Notes: generated from the sequence alone by a model not told the origin. DNA of 32,555 bases from Nostoc sp. UCD121 (GCF_014222285.1 NZ_JACKZS010000078.1:1-32555), one strand, 5' to 3'. Positions 24,411-32,361 are shown, counted from the first letter of the stretch. Numbers and translations: made by a program.

Positions 24411-24443
24411 AGATACCCAACTTCTTGAAGAAGTCGGGTATCT
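24411..24443. repeat. 33-bp near-perfect palindrome
   Basis: AGATACCC and GGGTATCT arms, extended by ACTTCTT and AAGAAGT with one mismatch, form a 16-position stem around a single central G. It lies 27 nt after the hypothetical gene's stop codon and about 50 nt from the convergent SH3-like gene. It resembles the common Nostoc palindrome and may act as a shared terminator, but no T-run follows. Confidence 0.8.
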
Positions 24444-24495
24444 GGAAAACGCAAATTTTCATATCTCGATATAATGAGGTATATCCTCAAATATT

Positions 24496-25191
24496 TTACG
24501 GATAATTTATTGCATCATTGCTTTCTTTGCTATAGCAATCTATATACTGAGAATTAATCCACCCTTCCCTACCTAAGATTCTATTGTTTGGGCTATTACT
24601 AACACGCACGTTAACCCAAGGTGTCGGGCGACCTTGAAGTGATACAATATCTGGCTTGAGTAATGTAATATTGTTGCCATTATCTAAAGCTGCTGTTGAC
24701 TTTCCGCCAGGTGTGGTACGTAAAGCTAATTGCCCCGATTGCAACCCAGTTATTTCGCAGAGTGCAGGCTTAACTTGAGCTACATTGCCAGTACATTTTA
24801 GACTGCTACTACGTATCCAACCTTCTAAGCCTTTTTCTTTAGGACTATTTGCATCGATAACGCTAATGTAAATCCAGTTTTCAACACCTTTAGCTAGTAC
24901 TTTTAACTTTGCGTCTTCATATAAATTAATTGCACCTCCATCTTCAAATTCTCCTTGCGGTTTTCTTAGGTATAACAAAAGTGCTTCCTCATATCCTAGT
25001 TTCTTGGCTTGACAAGTCACTTGTCTGTTAGCATTTTTGGGAGTTGCAGCATTTGCTATTGGTAAAAAATTAAGAGTAGAAACCCACAGGTAAAATGCAG
25101 CAAAATAAATTTGAGGTATAGGTTCAAAAAAACTTGCCATTGTTGAGTAAATACGAGTGTTTTTTCCTACCTTATCTGTGATAAACCTCAT
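24496..25191 (-). CDS. Secreted protein with two SH3-like domains (hypothetical)
   Basis: The 231-residue frame probably starts at ATG 25140, since MASFFEPIPQIYFAAF with SLNFLPIANAATPK reads as a signal peptide ending in ANA-A. This gives a protein of 214 residues. Two domains resemble bacterial SH3 (SH3b) folds: AINLYEDAKLKVLAKGVENWIYISV followed by GLEGWIRSSSLKC, and QLALRTTPGGKSTAALDNGN followed by PWVNVRVS and GREGWINSQYIDC. SH3b domains often bind cell-wall peptides, so a periplasmic or cell-surface role is likely but unproven. It converges on the preceding hypothetical gene. Confidence 0.72.
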   Translation of the reverse strand: MRFITDKVGKNTRIYSTMASFFEPIPQIYFAAFYLWVSTLNFLPIANAATPKNANRQVTCQAKKLGYEEALLLYLRKPQGEFEDGGAINLYEDAKLKVLAKGVENWIYISVIDANSPKEKGLEGWIRSSSLKCTGNVAQVKPALCEITGLQSGQLALRTTPGGKSTAALDNGNNITLLKPDIVSLQGRPTPWVNVRVSNSPNNRILGREGWINSQYIDCYSKESNDAINYP

Positions 25192-25289
25192 CGTCCAGCA
25201 TAATTTTACCTAGATATATAAGGCGGATAAGATAGAATTTGGAATCTACCCTGGGGGAAGACGAAGCGCAGAGGGGTTAAAAAAATTAA

Positions 25290-25324
25290 AGAGGTAAATC
25301 GCCCTTTTTGAACGCTCTACCTCT
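25290..25324 (-). terminator. Terminator after map
   Basis: AGAGGTA (25290-25296) pairs with TACCTCT (25318-25324) with a 21-nt loop. In the map reading direction the stem is followed by TTAATTTTTTT, a good T-run. It begins 28 nt after the map stop codon. Confidence 0.75.
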
Positions 25325-25352
25325 CTTAACAACAGATAATTACAACTAACAA

Positions 25353-26180
25353 TTACACCTTAGAACGGTCAGTCAAAATCTCATAACCCGTGTCTGTAAC
25401 TAACACTGTATGCTCAAACTGAGCCGACAAAGAATTATCCACGGTGACTGCTGTCCAACGGTCAGATAATGTCCGGGTGTGTCTAGAACCCGCATTTAAA
25501 ATTGGTTCAATTGCCAGCGTCATCCCCGCACGGAGTTTAACATTTGGCATCTCGCGGGTACGGTAGTTGAATACTGAAGGTTCTTCGTGCAAGTTACGAC
25601 CAACGCCGTGTCCAGTGAATTCTTCGACTATACTAAAGCCGTTCGCTTTCACATGGTCTTCAATTGCTCCAGCTAAGTCAAGTAAATATACACCAGCCTT
25701 TACTTGTTCAATGCCCTTAAATAAAGCTTCTTCTGCTACGCGAATTAATTTAGCAGCTTCTTCTGTCACTTCACCGACAGCAATTGAAATGCAAGAATCA
25801 CCATGAAAGCCTTGGTAATAAGCGCCAGTATCTACTTTTAATACATCCCCCACACGAATCACTTTTTTAGGGCTAGGAATACCATGTACTGCTTCATTAT
25901 TAATGCTGGAGCAGATAGAACCAGGAAAGCCGTGATATCCTTTAAAACTAGGTGTTGCACCCATTTCGCGGATGCGTTTTTCTGCGTGAGCATCTAAATC
26001 AGCCGTTGTCATTCCTGGCTTTACTAGCTCAGAAATTTCTTTTAAGACAGTTGCCACAATTGCCGATGATTGCCGCATGATTTCAATTTCACGCGGCGAT
26101 TTAATTTCAATTCCTCGGCGTTGTTTTTTCGCAGGTGTAGGCTGAGTCGCTTGAGAAAGTAAGTTACTGAAAATGTTCAT
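25353..26180 (-). CDS. map: Methionine aminopeptidase, type I
   Basis: Map removes the initiator methionine from new proteins and uses two metal ions. The 275-residue protein has the five metal ligands: Asp117 (KVDTGAYY), Asp128 (FHGDSC), His191 (FTGHGVG), Glu225 (AIEPIL) and Glu256 (QFEHTVL). His99 (NNEAVHGIP) is the usual substrate-binding histidine. The N-terminal extension (MNIFSNLLSQATQPTPAKKQRRG) precedes the core. It has no zinc-finger domain, which marks the short type I form. Bacteria often carry more than one map. The gene appears monocistronic. Confidence 0.95.
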   Translation of the reverse strand: MNIFSNLLSQATQPTPAKKQRRGIEIKSPREIEIMRQSSAIVATVLKEISELVKPGMTTADLDAHAEKRIREMGATPSFKGYHGFPGSICSSINNEAVHGIPSPKKVIRVGDVLKVDTGAYYQGFHGDSCISIAVGEVTEEAAKLIRVAEEALFKGIEQVKAGVYLLDLAGAIEDHVKANGFSIVEEFTGHGVGRNLHEEPSVFNYRTREMPNVKLRAGMTLAIEPILNAGSRHTRTLSDRWTAVTVDNSLSAQFEHTVLVTDTGYEILTDRSKV

Positions 26181-26459
26181 GGGAAATTAATAATTACTGG
26201 TGGCTTTGCCGATGAAGTATGAATGCTTTCTCTAGATTACTTGAGAAATAATATCTATAATTTAAGTTATTTCAATCCCTGATAAGGATTATTGCAGTTT
26301 AGTCACTAATGTATACAGAATAACATATTCACTTACTACTGAAATTTTAGACTTCAAACAAAATCGCCCTAACTTATTTTTGCTCCCCACTATACGATTT
26401 AGCTCAATTATCTTTAATTGAAACACTAGAGGGCTATTAAATACTGAGTCGAATAATTT
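26181..26459. other. Spacer between map and the cupredoxin-like gene
   Basis: About 280 nt with no gene, strong hairpin or repeat that I can support. It should contain the map promoter on the minus strand and the 3' end of the cupredoxin gene. Confidence 0.5.
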
Positions 26460-26984
26460 TTAATTACTAATGGCAATTTCTCCAGTCATACCTGCTTCCG
26501 TATGCCCTGGTATTGAACAACGTAAGCCATAAGTTCCAGATTTTAAGGGCACAAATACCCATTCGGCTTCAGCACCCGGCTTGAGTTCCAGTTCGTGAAT
26601 AGCTCCTTTAATTTCTACTTTGCCTGCTTGGAATTTTTGTGTCCAGATGCCATCGGCAAAGTCTTTAGCAGTAAAATAGTGCTTCAGTTGGCTGGGATTG
26701 GTAAGCCGAAGTTGATAGCGTTTGCCAGCCTCGAATTCCAGATGATTTGGCTCAAATTTGAGTTCGTTAGCCGAATTACCCAAGCTAATTGTAATTTCTG
26801 TAGCTGGTTGCTTAAGCAAATCACCAGACAAATTTGCCGCCATTGCTGGAGTCGCAGTGATAAAATTTAAGCTCAGGAGCAACATTAATATTACGTAGCT
26901 CTGCCGTAATATTTGCAGCCAAGCAATATTTGGAAAAGTAAGAAATGTAATTACAATTTGGTATAAATGGTTGTAAATTTTCAT
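26460..26984 (-). CDS. Cupredoxin-domain protein with type 1 copper ligands
   Basis: This 174-residue exported protein has a hydrophobic leader ending in ATPAMA-ANLSG (signal peptide, mature end about residue 50). A beta-sandwich cupredoxin domain follows. His102 (LKHYFTAKDF), Cys156 (YGLRCSIPGH), His161 and Met166 (EAGMTG) fit type 1 copper ligands in plastocyanin/azurin order. The domain is closest to small blue-copper-like proteins rather than to a canonical plastocyanin. A periplasmic or lumenal electron carrier or copper-binding role is inferred. ATG 26984 is the farthest start; MLLLSLNF (residue 34) is a shorter option that would give a more typical signal peptide. It is a single gene between map and the M16 peptidase, so the context gives no pathway. 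Confidence 0.75.
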   Translation of the reverse strand: MKIYNHLYQIVITFLTFPNIAWLQILRQSYVILMLLLSLNFITATPAMAANLSGDLLKQPATEITISLGNSANELKFEPNHLEFEAGKRYQLRLTNPSQLKHYFTAKDFADGIWTQKFQAGKVEIKGAIHELELKPGAEAEWVFVPLKSGTYGLRCSIPGHTEAGMTGEIAISN

Positions 26985-27084
26985 TGGTAGTTCTCAAAAG
27001 GCAATGCTGATGAGCAGGAACAATTCATAGGTAGCGGGAAAACCGCTTTACCTATTCTTTATTATCCATGCCCAGCGGCCATCT

Positions 27085-29919
27085 CTACCTAATGCTTTTC
27101 TCTGCTAACACAGATGGCCCAGCAGTAACGACTACGATTTGATCTGGGTGGAGTAATTCACGAGCCGCTTGATTAACTTGCTCAAAGGTGACTTTCTGAA
27201 GTTTGTCAGTAAAGGTGTGCAATTCTACTTTATCTAGTCCATACACCTCATTCATCAGAATTCTATCTGTTAATTCTTCTGGGTTGGCCAGAGAAACGTT
27301 GTAGTTGCTGATGAGGGTGCGTTTAGCTGTTTCTACTTCTAGCGCGGTGACACCTTGTTGATGGATTTGCTGTAGTATTTGGCGAGTACTAGCGATCGCT
27401 TGACTAGCATCTTCTGGACTAGTTTGCATTTCTATCAAAAATGTGCCTGCATTCTTCCCGGCTTGGAAGTAGCTATAAATTCCATAGCTCAAACCTTGGC
27501 GATCGCGTACTTCTGCACCAAGTCTACTAGATAAAGTATCGCCTCCCAAAATCTGGTTCAATACTAAGGCTGCGTGAAACCGAGGATCGTAACGCTTAAT
27601 ACCTGTGTAACCCATATATGTCACAGCTTGGGCTTTACCTGGTAAAACTGGGTTGACACTCACTATTTTCTCCGGCATTGATACCGGAGGATATTTTAAT
27701 GTGGGTGCTTGGCCGCTAACTTCCCAGTTACCAAACTCATTTTTAATGAGCGATCGCACTTTGTCTAGATCGAAATCTCCCACCAGCGCCAAGACTGTCG
27801 TGTCTGGACGATAATGTTTAGCTTTGAAATCGATCACATCCCGCCGTTTAATCTGCTGTAAACTCTCCTCCGTGGGAAAAGTATGTAAAGGATGTTTTTT
27901 CGGGTAAATTGACTGCACAAATATTCTTCTGGCCACTTCTGCTGGCTCATCTAATTCCAGTTGCAGATCGGTTAAAGTTTGTTGGCGATGTAATTCCAAT
28001 TCTTGTGGGGGAAAGGTACTATTTTTAACAACATCTGCCAATATCTCCAAAATTATTGGCAAATCCCCTGCTAAACTATCACCCTCGATATGTACACCTT
28101 CACGATGTACTTCAAAGTTGAGACTCGCCCCTCGTTCTGCCAATATTTTGGCAATAGTTAAGACATCTTTGCTCTTAGTACCATTTAGCAAATTATCTGC
28201 CACAAAAGCAGCCAATCCCGCTCGATCATCTGGATCAAATTCTGTCCCGGCTTGAATATAGCCGCTTAGAGTAACAGTGGGAGTACTATTATCAGGTAAC
28301 AGTAATATCCGTAGTCCGTTGGTAAGTTTAAATTCCTGTGGTAAAACTTGAGCAATCGCATCTGTAGCCAAATCCACAGGCGGTAAGTATTTCACCACCT
28401 CAGAAGGAAGCACAGGAACCCCAGGAGAGAAATTTTCTGTAGTTTGGGCTGAGTCTGGTTTGTCGCCAACCCCTGTTATCTGCTTTTGAGTTGGTTCAAA
28501 AAAGCCTACTGTCCTGGCTTCTTTTGTGAGGTATTTGTTAACAACAGCTACAATATCCGTCGGCTTCACCAGACGAACGGCAGCCAAATAGCGGTCAGTG
28601 TAGCGATAATCACCAACAGTCGTCTCATCATTGCCCAATCGCATTGCTTGAGAGGTGATATCACGGTTACTCAAAATCACATCTGCTGTTAATTGGGTTT
28701 TGGCTCGTTCTACTTCCTCAGTTGTCACACCTTTTTCTGCTACGTTTGCGATCGCGCTACTCAACACTGAGTCAATTTTTTTCAAATCTTTTTTAGATCC
28801 AGCCGTCACCAAAACCTCATACCAGCCAGATTCTCGCAAACTGGTAACGGATGCTGTAACTTCACTAGCTAAACCTGATTCCACCAATGCCTGATAAAGT
28901 CTAGAATTGCGTCCTTCTGTAAAGATGTAATCCATCACATCCAGCGCTGGCACATCTGGTTGATTCGCATCCGGTAGCGGATACACAACTTGTAACAGTC
29001 GTCCTGCTCCCGGTTCTCGCAACACTATAGGAGATGAGGAAGATGAGGGGGATGATGGATAATAAGTACTAATTCCTGCCCCCTGCCCTCTGCCCCCTGC
29101 CCCCTGCCTCTTCGGTAGTTTGCCAAATACTTCTTTAATTGTTTCGAGGGTATTCGCGGTTTGAAAATCTCCAACAATCACTAAGACAGCATTATCGGGG
29201 CTGTAAAAATTACGGTAATATTTCTGTACTTGCTCAACTTCAAATTTCTCGACATCAGCTTTAGTACCACCTACAGGCAACCCATAAGCATGATTAGGAA
29301 ATACTGCCTGCATGACGGCGCGGTTGAGGCGATATTCTGGACTATTTTCGTAACCTTGCAATTCAGAAATTACTACTCGCTTTTCACTCGCTAGTTGTTC
29401 TGGCTCAATCTGGGAATTTTGCATTCTGTCTGCTTCCAGCACTAAAAGCGCTTTTAGCTTGTTACGCTCCACAGTACCGTAATACGCAGTTTGGTCATAG
29501 CTTGTGAAAGCATTGGAATCACTACCTAAAGCACTAAACAAACGGCCAAATTGAATCGGACGATTTTTCGTGCCTTTAAACATTAGGTGTTCCAATTGGT
29601 GGGCAATGCCATTCACCCCTGGTTCTTCGTTGCGTGAGCCAACCTTGTACCACACCTGCACCGTCACCACTGGTGCAGTATGCACTTCCTTTGTTAGGAC
29701 AGTTAGACCATTCTCCAGCACTGTCTTATGGACGTTTTCTGTCAGTGTTGAGGGCATTATTCTTTTTGCTAGCAAGGTTGACTGGGATTTTTCTTTGTTA
29801 GATATGGCTGTATGTTGACTATTAGCAGGTCGATCGCTCAACAAAAAAACCGCTACTAGCCATAAGCTTAAAATTAATAACGGCAAGGAGTATTTATAAA
29901 ATCTAGACAATCCATACAT
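27085..29919 (-). CDS. M16 (pitrilysin-like) zinc peptidase, two-domain
   Basis: This 944-residue protein has two consecutive M16 units. The first contains the inverted zinc motif HQLEH (His107, Glu110, His111), with the third ligand Glu probably in EKRVVISELQGYE downstream. The second (from about residue 520) lacks the motif (AFVADNLLNGTKS) and is the usual inactive half, with RLGAEVRDRQGLSYGIYSYF as its conserved block. A hydrophobic N-terminal segment (about 10-27) suggests membrane anchoring or export. An unusual low-complexity stretch lies at about residues 268-300 (GAGGRGQGAG then SSPSSSSSP). It comes from a heptamer repeat in the DNA (29041-29107) read in frame. The start ATG 29919 has a weak ribosome binding site. 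Confidence 0.9.
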   Translation of the reverse strand: MYGLSRFYKYSLPLLILSLWLVAVFLLSDRPANSQHTAISNKEKSQSTLLAKRIMPSTLTENVHKTVLENGLTVLTKEVHTAPVVTVQVWYKVGSRNEEPGVNGIAHQLEHLMFKGTKNRPIQFGRLFSALGSDSNAFTSYDQTAYYGTVERNKLKALLVLEADRMQNSQIEPEQLASEKRVVISELQGYENSPEYRLNRAVMQAVFPNHAYGLPVGGTKADVEKFEVEQVQKYYRNFYSPDNAVLVIVGDFQTANTLETIKEVFGKLPKRQGAGGRGQGAGISTYYPSSPSSSSSPIVLREPGAGRLLQVVYPLPDANQPDVPALDVMDYIFTEGRNSRLYQALVESGLASEVTASVTSLRESGWYEVLVTAGSKKDLKKIDSVLSSAIANVAEKGVTTEEVERAKTQLTADVILSNRDITSQAMRLGNDETTVGDYRYTDRYLAAVRLVKPTDIVAVVNKYLTKEARTVGFFEPTQKQITGVGDKPDSAQTTENFSPGVPVLPSEVVKYLPPVDLATDAIAQVLPQEFKLTNGLRILLLPDNSTPTVTLSGYIQAGTEFDPDDRAGLAAFVADNLLNGTKSKDVLTIAKILAERGASLNFEVHREGVHIEGDSLAGDLPIILEILADVVKNSTFPPQELELHRQQTLTDLQLELDEPAEVARRIFVQSIYPKKHPLHTFPTEESLQQIKRRDVIDFKAKHYRPDTTVLALVGDFDLDKVRSLIKNEFGNWEVSGQAPTLKYPPVSMPEKIVSVNPVLPGKAQAVTYMGYTGIKRYDPRFHAALVLNQILGGDTLSSRLGAEVRDRQGLSYGIYSYFQAGKNAGTFLIEMQTSPEDASQAIASTRQILQQIHQQGVTALEVETAKRTLISNYNVSLANPEELTDRILMNEVYGLDKVELHTFTDKLQKVTFEQVNQAARELLHPDQIVVVTAGPSVLAEKSIR
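29041..29107 (-). repeat. STRR-like repeat inside the M16 peptidase gene
   Basis: On the plus strand, GATGAGG-like units are followed by CCCCTGC/CCCTCTG heptamers. They are read in frame on the minus strand as RQGAGGRGQGAG and as SSPSSSSSP. The repeat class matches the spacer heptamers elsewhere in the window. The reading frame is kept, so the gene should still make full-length protein with a loop insertion. Confidence 0.85.
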
Positions 29920-29937
29920 GTACTTAGGAAATATATC

Positions 29938-29953
29938 TGTAAATTAATTTACA
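29938..29953. promoter_or_regulatory. 16-bp palindrome TGTAAATTAATTTACA before the M16 gene
   Basis: The perfect palindrome contains GTA-N8-TAC (29939-29952), the core of an NtcA (nitrogen regulator) site. It sits about 20 nt upstream of the M16 start codon, closer than usual for activation. It could also be chance in AT-rich DNA, so this is tentative. Confidence 0.3.
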
Positions 29954-30061
29954 TAATTATTTTGGTGAGTGACCACAGTTTAATCTGGCCAAAAAATCTG
30001 TTACCTCGGCAACAATACAGAAAAACAATATATTAGCAATAAAGGTAATAAAAAAGCTAAA

Positions 30062-30508
30062 TTATGGCAGTTTTGCTAAAACCCGAATGAATTCCAGGGG
30101 TAAGCCATCAGTATCGGCGATGAAAGCTACTTCGTAAATGCGATCGCCTATTTGCTGTTGTGTCGGTTCTAAAAGTACCTTCAATGGTTGTAATTCTTCG
30201 GTTTGACTCTCAGCCGCCGCGATTAACACACGTTCTTGTAAATTTGTCAACCAACTAGGTAAATCTGGTGTAATCTCAGTTAAATCGAACGAGAGATGAT
30301 AATACCCCACATAATGCTCGTCAGCAAAGGCATCTGGGGCTGGCTTTGGTTCGGGAATTTGGATCAGTTCAATTCTGCCGCCCAATCCTTCCATCCAGCA
30401 AGCTAGCGTGTAGCCTGTAGTAAAGCGTTCCGAAATTGTAAATCCTAAATGTTCGTAGAAAGCGATCGCTCGATGAATATTCGCAGTCCGAATAGAAGCG
30501 TGGTGCAT
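30062..30508 (-). CDS. VOC superfamily (glyoxalase I-like) protein
   Basis: This 148-residue protein has two beta-alpha-beta-beta-beta modules of the vicinal oxygen chelate fold. The usual glyoxalase metal ligands are in place: His at residue 2 or 3 (MHHASIRT), Glu47 (GRIELIQIP), His71 (YYHLSFDL) and Glu139 (GLPLEFIRV). That pattern fits glyoxalase I-type enzymes, which detoxify methylglyoxal, or a related dioxygenase or lyase. The substrate cannot be fixed from sequence. ATG 30508 is followed by the conserved HHASIRTANIHRAIAFYEHLGF. It lies in the same direction as the TIGR02652-like gene, with a 78-nt spacer full of heptamers. Confidence 0.85.
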   Translation of the reverse strand: MHHASIRTANIHRAIAFYEHLGFTISERFTTGYTLACWMEGLGGRIELIQIPEPKPAPDAFADEHYVGYYHLSFDLTEITPDLPSWLTNLQERVLIAAAESQTEELQPLKVLLEPTQQQIGDRIYEVAFIADTDGLPLEFIRVLAKLP

Positions 30509-30509
30509 A

Positions 30510-30586
30510 TTAATCCTTAGTCCTTAGTCCTTAGTCATTTGTCTTTTGTTATTCACTAATGACAAATGACCAATGACTAATGACCA
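30510..30586. repeat. AGTCCTT and AATGACC heptamer repeats with an inverted pair
   Basis: Three AGTCCTT heptamers are followed by AATGACC/AATGACT units. GTCATTTGTC (30534-30543) pairs perfectly with GACAAATGAC (30561-30570). The array abuts the stop codon of the TIGR02652-like gene and fills the spacer to the VOC gene. It has no T-run. Confidence 0.85.
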
Positions 30587-31099
30587 TTACTCAAACAACC
30601 TGAAATAAGGATAGCGTACAGGGACACCAGGCTCTTTTTCCAAGTCAAAATTAATCACTTCCCAACAGGGATCTTCTGAGGTATCGGGGCTAAACTCTAC
30701 GGGTAAGCCGTATAGTCGAGCAGCCGTAACTTCTGGTTGTCCAGAACGCCAAGGTGTACTGCGTTCTAAATAGCCACTCATCAATTCCTGATAGCGGCGA
30801 GCAATAATCACTTTTGTGGCTCGATAACCTTGGGTATAGAGCTTATCTAATGCTTCGTGAATTTCAAACCGAATACCATCGGGATGAGTATGCTGCCTAT
30901 ACCAGTCATTATTCCACCTCCGCCAATGACGGCCTGATTGCAAATGGATTAACTCTCCATTTTGAGGATTAGCTTCAAAAGCGCCATGACGCGGACACAA
31001 ATAGGTATCTGTTAATGTCAGCGCCGGAATAGTCTGGCGACAATGGGGACACTGTATTTCCGGCCCAAACATCGGGTACTGAAAGCCTGGATTCATCAT
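30587..31099 (-). CDS. TIGR02652 family protein (cyanobacterial, zinc-binding motif)
   Basis: This 170-residue protein matches, from memory, the conserved cyanobacterial family TIGR02652. The N terminus carries a zinc-ribbon-like pair: Cys17 and Cys20 (CPHCRQ) with Cys35 and His38 (LCPRHG). A tryptophan-rich HWRRWNNDWYRQHTHPDG block follows (about residues 58-75), then RATKVIIARRYQELM and PVEFSPDTSEDPCWEVINFDLEKEPGVP. The function is unknown. It is upstream of the VOC gene on the same strand. ATG 31099 and ATG 31096 are both possible starts. Confidence 0.82.
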   Translation of the reverse strand: MMNPGFQYPMFGPEIQCPHCRQTIPALTLTDTYLCPRHGAFEANPQNGELIHLQSGRHWRRWNNDWYRQHTHPDGIRFEIHEALDKLYTQGYRATKVIIARRYQELMSGYLERSTPWRSGQPEVTAARLYGLPVEFSPDTSEDPCWEVINFDLEKEPGVPVRYPYFRLFE

Positions 31100-31240
31100 G
31101 AAGTGCGTACAAACATAATTTTGTCTTCACCAGCACTAGTGTATTGGATTATACACTTCTGCTCTACCACTTTGGGTTACTTGTTGACTGCTGCACAGAC
31201 ACAGAGTTGCGGCAATAACATTGTTCACTAGTGTTTTCCT

Positions 31241-31307
31241 CAGCGTAGAGGCTTGACGCTGTGATATCCTGGTCGTGCAACCAGCCTCAAAGGTTGGAGT
31301 TCCTCCA
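31241..31307 (+). ncRNA. Candidate structured leader upstream of the carbonic anhydrase-like gene
   Basis: Three short stems follow each other: CAGCGT/ACGCTG (31241-31246 with 31256-31261), CTGGT/ACCAG (31269-31273 with 31280-31284) and TGGAG/CTCCA (31295-31299 with 31303-31307). They end 33 nt before GTG 31340. No T-run is seen. It may be a structured 5' untranslated region or a small RNA, but I recognise no named family. Confidence 0.3.
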
Positions 31308-31339
31308 GTGTTCCTTGGTACCATTATTCATATTCTATC

Positions 31340-31867
31340 GTGTCTACCGCTTCTTACTGGACATCTCCTGATTTTTCTCAAGCTGCCTTCATCGCAGCCA
31401 ATGCCGTTGTTATGGGTTCAGTAAATATAGCAGCAGGGGTGAGCATTTGGTATGGAGCAGTAGTTAGAGCAGATGTAGAACGGATTGAAATTGGCGAATG
31501 CACAAATATTCAAGATGGTGCAATTCTACATGGCGATCCTGGTTTTCCGACAATTTTAGAAGATCATGTTACCGTAGGGCATCGCGCTGTGGTACATTCC
31601 GCTTACATTGAGCGTGGAAGTTTGATTGGCATTGGTGCGGTTATTTTAGACGGGGTACGAGTGGGTGCTGGTAGCATTATTGGTGCTGGCGCAGTCGTAA
31701 CTAAAAATATACCGCCTTTGTCACTAGTTGTAGGTGTTCCAGGCAAAGTGTTACGACAATTAACAGAGGCTGAAGCCGCAGAACTAATTGAACACGCTAA
31801 ACGTTACCAAAAGTTAGCTTTAGTTCATGCTGGTAAAGGTACAGACATTGGCTTTAGCAAGCCTTAG
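31340..31867 (+). CDS. Gamma-class carbonic anhydrase-like protein (left-handed beta-helix)
   Basis: This 175-residue protein shows the hexapeptide pattern of a left-handed beta-helix. The three zinc-type histidines of gamma carbonic anhydrases are present: His64 (ILHGDP), His81 (TVGHR) and His86 (VVHS). Arg43, Asp45 and Gln58 also match the Cam pattern. The family includes active enzymes, CcmM-like domains and NDH-associated proteins, and activity here is not provable from sequence. It starts at GTG 31340, and the C-terminal helix (LTEAEAAELIEHAKRYQKLAL) is standard. It is preceded by a structured leader candidate and followed by repeats and psbY. Confidence 0.88.
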   Translation: MSTASYWTSPDFSQAAFIAANAVVMGSVNIAAGVSIWYGAVVRADVERIEIGECTNIQDGAILHGDPGFPTILEDHVTVGHRAVVHSAYIERGSLIGIGAVILDGVRVGAGSIIGAGAVVTKNIPPLSLVVGVPGKVLRQLTEAEAAELIEHAKRYQKLALVHAGKGTDIGFSKP

Positions 31868-31952
31868 AGAGAAGAGGGCAGTGGGCAAGGGGGAGAAAAA
31901 AATTACCTCTTTGCCTCTGCTCCCTGCTCTCTTCCCCTCTGCCTCTTGTGCC
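31868..31952. repeat. GC-rich repeat and left arm of an inverted repeat flanking psbY
   Basis: An imperfect hairpin follows the carbonic anhydrase stop codon: GCAG-GGGCAA (about 31878-31888) with TTGCC-CTGC. The right part, 31913-31952, is an arm that matches the reverse complement of 32297-32336 at 38 of 40 positions. It may serve as the 3' end of the carbonic anhydrase transcript. Confidence 0.8.
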
Positions 31953-32002
31953 CAACGCCCCATGTCCAATTTTCAATAATTTAAACATTCTTTACATATA
32001 TG

Positions 32003-32032
32003 TTGGGAAAAGTTACCCACTTCAGCTAAAAA
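32003..32032 (+). promoter_or_regulatory. Weak candidate psbY promoter
   Basis: TTGGGA (32003-32008) and TAAAAA (32027-32032) are 18 nt apart and about 60 nt upstream of psbY. Both are partial matches to sigma70 hexamers. ACATATATGT, a small palindrome, lies just before. The TTGACA at 32048-32053 is a better -35 but has no -10 at the right distance. Confidence 0.25.
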
Positions 32033-32089
32033 TAAAAATGAGAGCAGTTGACAAAACTTTAATTTCTACTTAAGAGAGGGGTTCTAGAT

Positions 32090-32215
32090 ATGGATATCGA
32101 TTACCGTATAGCGATCGTTTTAGCACCAGTTGTCATTGCTGCTAGTTGGGCAGTGTTTAATATTGGCGCTGCGGCTTTAAGACAAATTCAAGGCTTTTTG
32201 GATCGGGAAGCCTAA
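32090..32215 (+). CDS. psbY: Photosystem II protein PsbY
   Basis: PsbY is a small peripheral photosystem II subunit with one membrane span. The 41-residue protein reads MDIDYRIAIVLAPVVIAASW, then AVFNIGAAALRQIQGFLDREA, which fits cyanobacterial PsbY from memory. AGAGGGG (about 32074-32081) is a strong ribosome binding site about 9 nt before ATG 32090. A good terminator follows. It stands alone between the arms of a 40-bp inverted repeat, so it should have its own promoter. Confidence 0.92.
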   Translation: MDIDYRIAIVLAPVVIAASWAVFNIGAAALRQIQGFLDREA

Positions 32216-32242
32216 ATTCGGCTTAATATCATCACTTTTCAA

Positions 32243-32276
32243 CCGTCTGTTTCTACTTACAGAGACAGTCGGTTTT
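32243..32276 (+). terminator. Terminator after psbY
   Basis: CCG-CTGT-TCT (from 32243) pairs with AGA-ACAG-CGG (ending 32272), with one T-T mismatch and one T-G wobble, around a 6-nt loop. TTTT follows at 32273-32276. It starts 28 nt after the psbY stop codon. Confidence 0.85.
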
Positions 32277-32296
32277 ATCACTATTAATGGTGCATT

Positions 32297-32336
32297 GGTA
32301 CAAGAGACAGAGGGGAAGAGAGCAGGGAGCAGAGGC
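32297..32336. repeat. Right arm of the 40-bp inverted repeat flanking psbY
   Basis: Reverse complement of 31913-31952 with 2 mismatches in 40. The purine-rich core is GAGGGGAAGAGAGCAGGGAG. It starts just after the psbY terminator. The CCCTTGC heptamers that follow (about 32344-32359) belong to the same broad STRR class. Confidence 0.9.
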
Positions 32337-32361
32337 GAAAGTTACCCTTGCCCCTTGCCTG

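Noticed and set aside
30010..30061. Possible tRNA or stable RNA in spacers
   Set aside because: I looked for T-arm GTTCRA sequences with a matching acceptor stem in the spacers and found none that fold.
31136..31324. 62-codon minus-strand ORF upstream of the carbonic anhydrase-like gene
   Set aside because: It overlaps a structured leader candidate and shows no family pattern or good ribosome binding site.
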